Shown here: piece by piece, positions 42,894 through 44,736 of the stretch
Numbering within the stretch: the stretch's first letter is position 1
How the letters are laid out: every line of letters starts with the position of its first letter
Origin: Phlegmacium glaucopus
Lineage: Eukaryota; Basidiomycota; Agaricomycetes; Agaricales; Cortinariaceae
Length of the DNA stretch: 44,736 nt
Assembly (NCBI GenBank): GCA_015039465.1
Contig: MU130019.1
Span: 22,406 to 67,141, forward strand
Direction: 5' to 3'
Notes under the pieces: generated by a model
What the model was told of the DNA's origin: nothing
Databases searched by the model: none
Seen by the model: only the letters and a program-made list of their open reading frames with translations
Translations under genes and position numbers: made by a program

Positions 42894-43653
42894 ATCGTAA
42901 TACATCTGTATCAAGGAAGCTGTAGCGGGGCAGTGTAGTAGGACAAGCGCAACCCATTTTGAATCGAGCCTGCCAACCTGATAGGCCTAACACAGGCCTG
43001 TCACGAGACACAAGTAGGTACTGTGCCTGTCCATCTGGGTCCAATGACGACCGGGCGTGGGAGACACGGGCAGAATAGCAGGTTAACCGGTTTGTCGGAT
43101 CTCAGGCCAGCCAAACGGTCTAAAATTAGGTTTTTATCTCTACTAGGTACAGCTGATGTTGCATTGGATTATGAAATGGTTGTTATTTTGGGTCAACGGT
43201 AGTGAAAATCTGTCGGCAGGATGATCATGATAACGATTATCATATTGATCAATAAATTACAATGTTGCTGATGATCGGATTGTTCGTTGGCGTAAGGGGA
43301 GGCGAGGCAAGTGGCCTAGCATCTTTACTCGTAGAGTCCACAACGCATCCAGCAGTATCATCGAGTGTATACGTCATCAACAAGCAGCACTATTTGACCG
43401 CTAGGTAGACTATTAAGGGATATTTGATGATGATGCTGCATACCCGGGTTCGCAAAAGGCTATGTTGGTTTGTTTATTCCTCGTAGCAGCCAATCCAAAT
43501 GGGCATTGTTGAATGGTGACCAACAACGAACATTTGGTGGTAGGACCAAGGATGGGCAATGAACGCTTCAACGAGTTTGATCTACCATAGCATAGTTCAT
43601 TTGAAATGAATGATTTCTATTGACATCTATGGTCTGGCCTTCTGAGGCTGAGT
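42894..43653. other. Spacer between the duplicated copies, no gene
   Basis: No recognisable domain or repeat terminus was found. Short frames only. Confidence 0.5.
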
Positions 43654-43825
43654 CCACATGCAAAGGATCAATGTGAGCACGCAGCTGGGAAGAATATTAA
43701 ATTCCTCGAGTCGTTGGTGGCGAGACCCAGTGCACCATTTCCGAGTTACTGCCGTGCCCAACTGGGGCGGAGAAAACACAGATAAGATTAATATTGCATG
43801 CTAGCAAAATAATGAAGGTTAACAT
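43654..43825 (-). pseudogene. Truncated copy of exon 1 of the membrane-protein gene
   Basis: It starts MLTFIILLACNINLICVFSA then GSNSEMVHWVSPPTTRGI and a stop at 43697. It parallels the intact copy (MLTFIILLACNIDLMRVLST ... ETVHWVSPPPTRGT). A small indel near 43697-43705 breaks the frame; the following bases still match the LTLILCMWT region, then homology ends at 43654. It cannot make a functional protein. Confidence 0.85.
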
Positions 43826-44141
43826 GGTTGTGATTGAAGCGAAAGAGTTGGCTTTGTTACACAGTGATTTTATATAGCCACGGCTTTTCATGAAATGAAA
43901 CCTGATGCAGGTCTCATGGCCGTTTATATTAAGGTCGCGATGACAAGTCACAGCAGCAGCAACGTTCCACCTCGAGCCGAACTACGATGTCGACCACTTT
44001 TGTACCACAAGGGATGTGTTCTTTCCATCTGCTCCGACTCTGAGCACGACGTCCGACCTCCCTGTAAACTGGCACATTAGAACAGGGATGAGTTTACGAG
44101 CCAGAGCCAGCAGACGCAGAGAAAAACCCACAATACAATTG
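43654..44141. repeat. Segmental duplication, copy B
   Basis: It starts GTCCACATGCAAAGGATCAA and ends GAAAAACCCACAATACAAT. Identity to copy A is high over ~480 bp. It contains the upstream region with the TATA-like motif and a truncated first exon, but nothing of exons 2-4. Confidence 0.9.
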
Positions 44142-44225
44142 GATCATAGATTAATATTTTAATAATGATGGATCAGTTTGGTTCAATCGGAGTTTTAATC
44201 CAGAACACGCCAGCCTCTCCCTGAA

Positions 44226-44249
44226 GTTTAAACGTTTAAACGTTTAAAC
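44226..44249. repeat. Three tandem GTTTAAAC palindromes
   Basis: Exactly three head-to-tail 8-bp palindromes, followed by a decaying GTTTAAGCC and, at 44271-44282, TCAAACGTTCAA. The stretch 44142-44736 otherwise shows no gene. A small hairpin (GTGTGAT / ATCACAC, 44702-44719) lies near the window end. Confidence 0.8.
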
Positions 44250-44736
44250 TGTTTAAGCCTTACTTAGAGTTCAAACGTTCAAAGTTACAGTTGCGGACAA
44301 CTAAAGTCAACAAATTTATAGACCGATTTATTGGGACCGGTAGGGATTTTTTCAAAGTCCGAAAACCGTCGGAATAGGCAGGAATTGAGCAGATCTTTCG
44401 ATTGGTTGAAGCCGATTTCCCAAAAGTGAAGATTTGTCAAAAAAAGGGGTCCAATTTTTTGGCGCAGCGAAAAGAATTCGATAAAATCTTGACTGGTTTG
44501 AGTGGGCCGTTGCCTTCAGCACGGCAGATCCGAGTTCTCACAGGAAGTTACATAAATACCACAGGTTGCAATTCGTGATTGACACATCCCTAAGTCCAGT
44601 ATGTTGGCAATGCTTGTTAAACGAGTAGTTATCTTATCTACTAGATTAGATTAGATCACAGTAGATACTCGTAAAGTAGATGTCCGTACTCTCGGACCAA
44701 CGTGTGATAGCCATCACACATGTGCGATCCTTATCA

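Noticed and set aside
42715..43044. 109-residue minus frame upstream of the membrane-protein gene
   Set aside because: Part of it falls in the duplicated promoter segment and the duplicate does not keep the frame; no domain was seen.

Overview
The window is nuclear DNA of a mushroom-forming basidiomycete (Agaricomycetes). The evidence is short 50-65 bp GT-AG introns, a Plavaka-type transposase, two kinds of multi-membrane-segment protein that I recall as typical of Agaricomycetes, and a chromodomain Ty3/gypsy element. All family names come from motif recognition; no database search was possible. Gene islands lie near 4.4-5.7 kb and 38.1-44.1 kb, and most of the rest is nested, decaying transposable elements.

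The most striking observation concerns the first ~2.6 kb. This block reads as DNA written in reversed letter order without complementing. Two hAT-type elements each have one end that is only recognisable when the block is read backwards, and a matching end with matching 8-bp target duplication (8/8 and 7/8) in normal order downstream. No biological inversion does this, so it is most likely a data-handling artefact or an inserted control. Annotation of bases 1 to ~2600 should not be trusted until it is re-reversed.

Layout: 1-2962, nested hAT elements with a ~180-bp tandem array (mostly in the mirrored block); 4431-5680, a six-exon 7TM-like gene; 6683-8015, a relic of the HAMP repeats of a group III (Nik1/Os-1-like) histidine kinase; 8919-10860, small palindromic elements and a transposase remnant; 11443-14426, a broken multi-exon gene with a solo LTR in an intron; 14.4-19.2 kb, repeats and a second solo LTR; 19.2-22.3 kb, a decayed Plavaka transposase; 22900-24549, a hAT element carrying two further hAT insertions; 25.1-33.3 kb, two gypsy families (one near-complete but dead); 33961-37637, a 5'-truncated LINE interrupted by a hAT element that itself holds a solo LTR; 38138-40255, a divergent gene pair; 40760-42610, a four-exon membrane-protein gene whose promoter and first exon are duplicated at 43654-44141.

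At least ten premature stops in five unrelated elements or gene remnants are TGA where family context suggests CGA (Arg), pointing to CpG deamination of methylated repeats. Intact-looking genes number only three; the others are relics.
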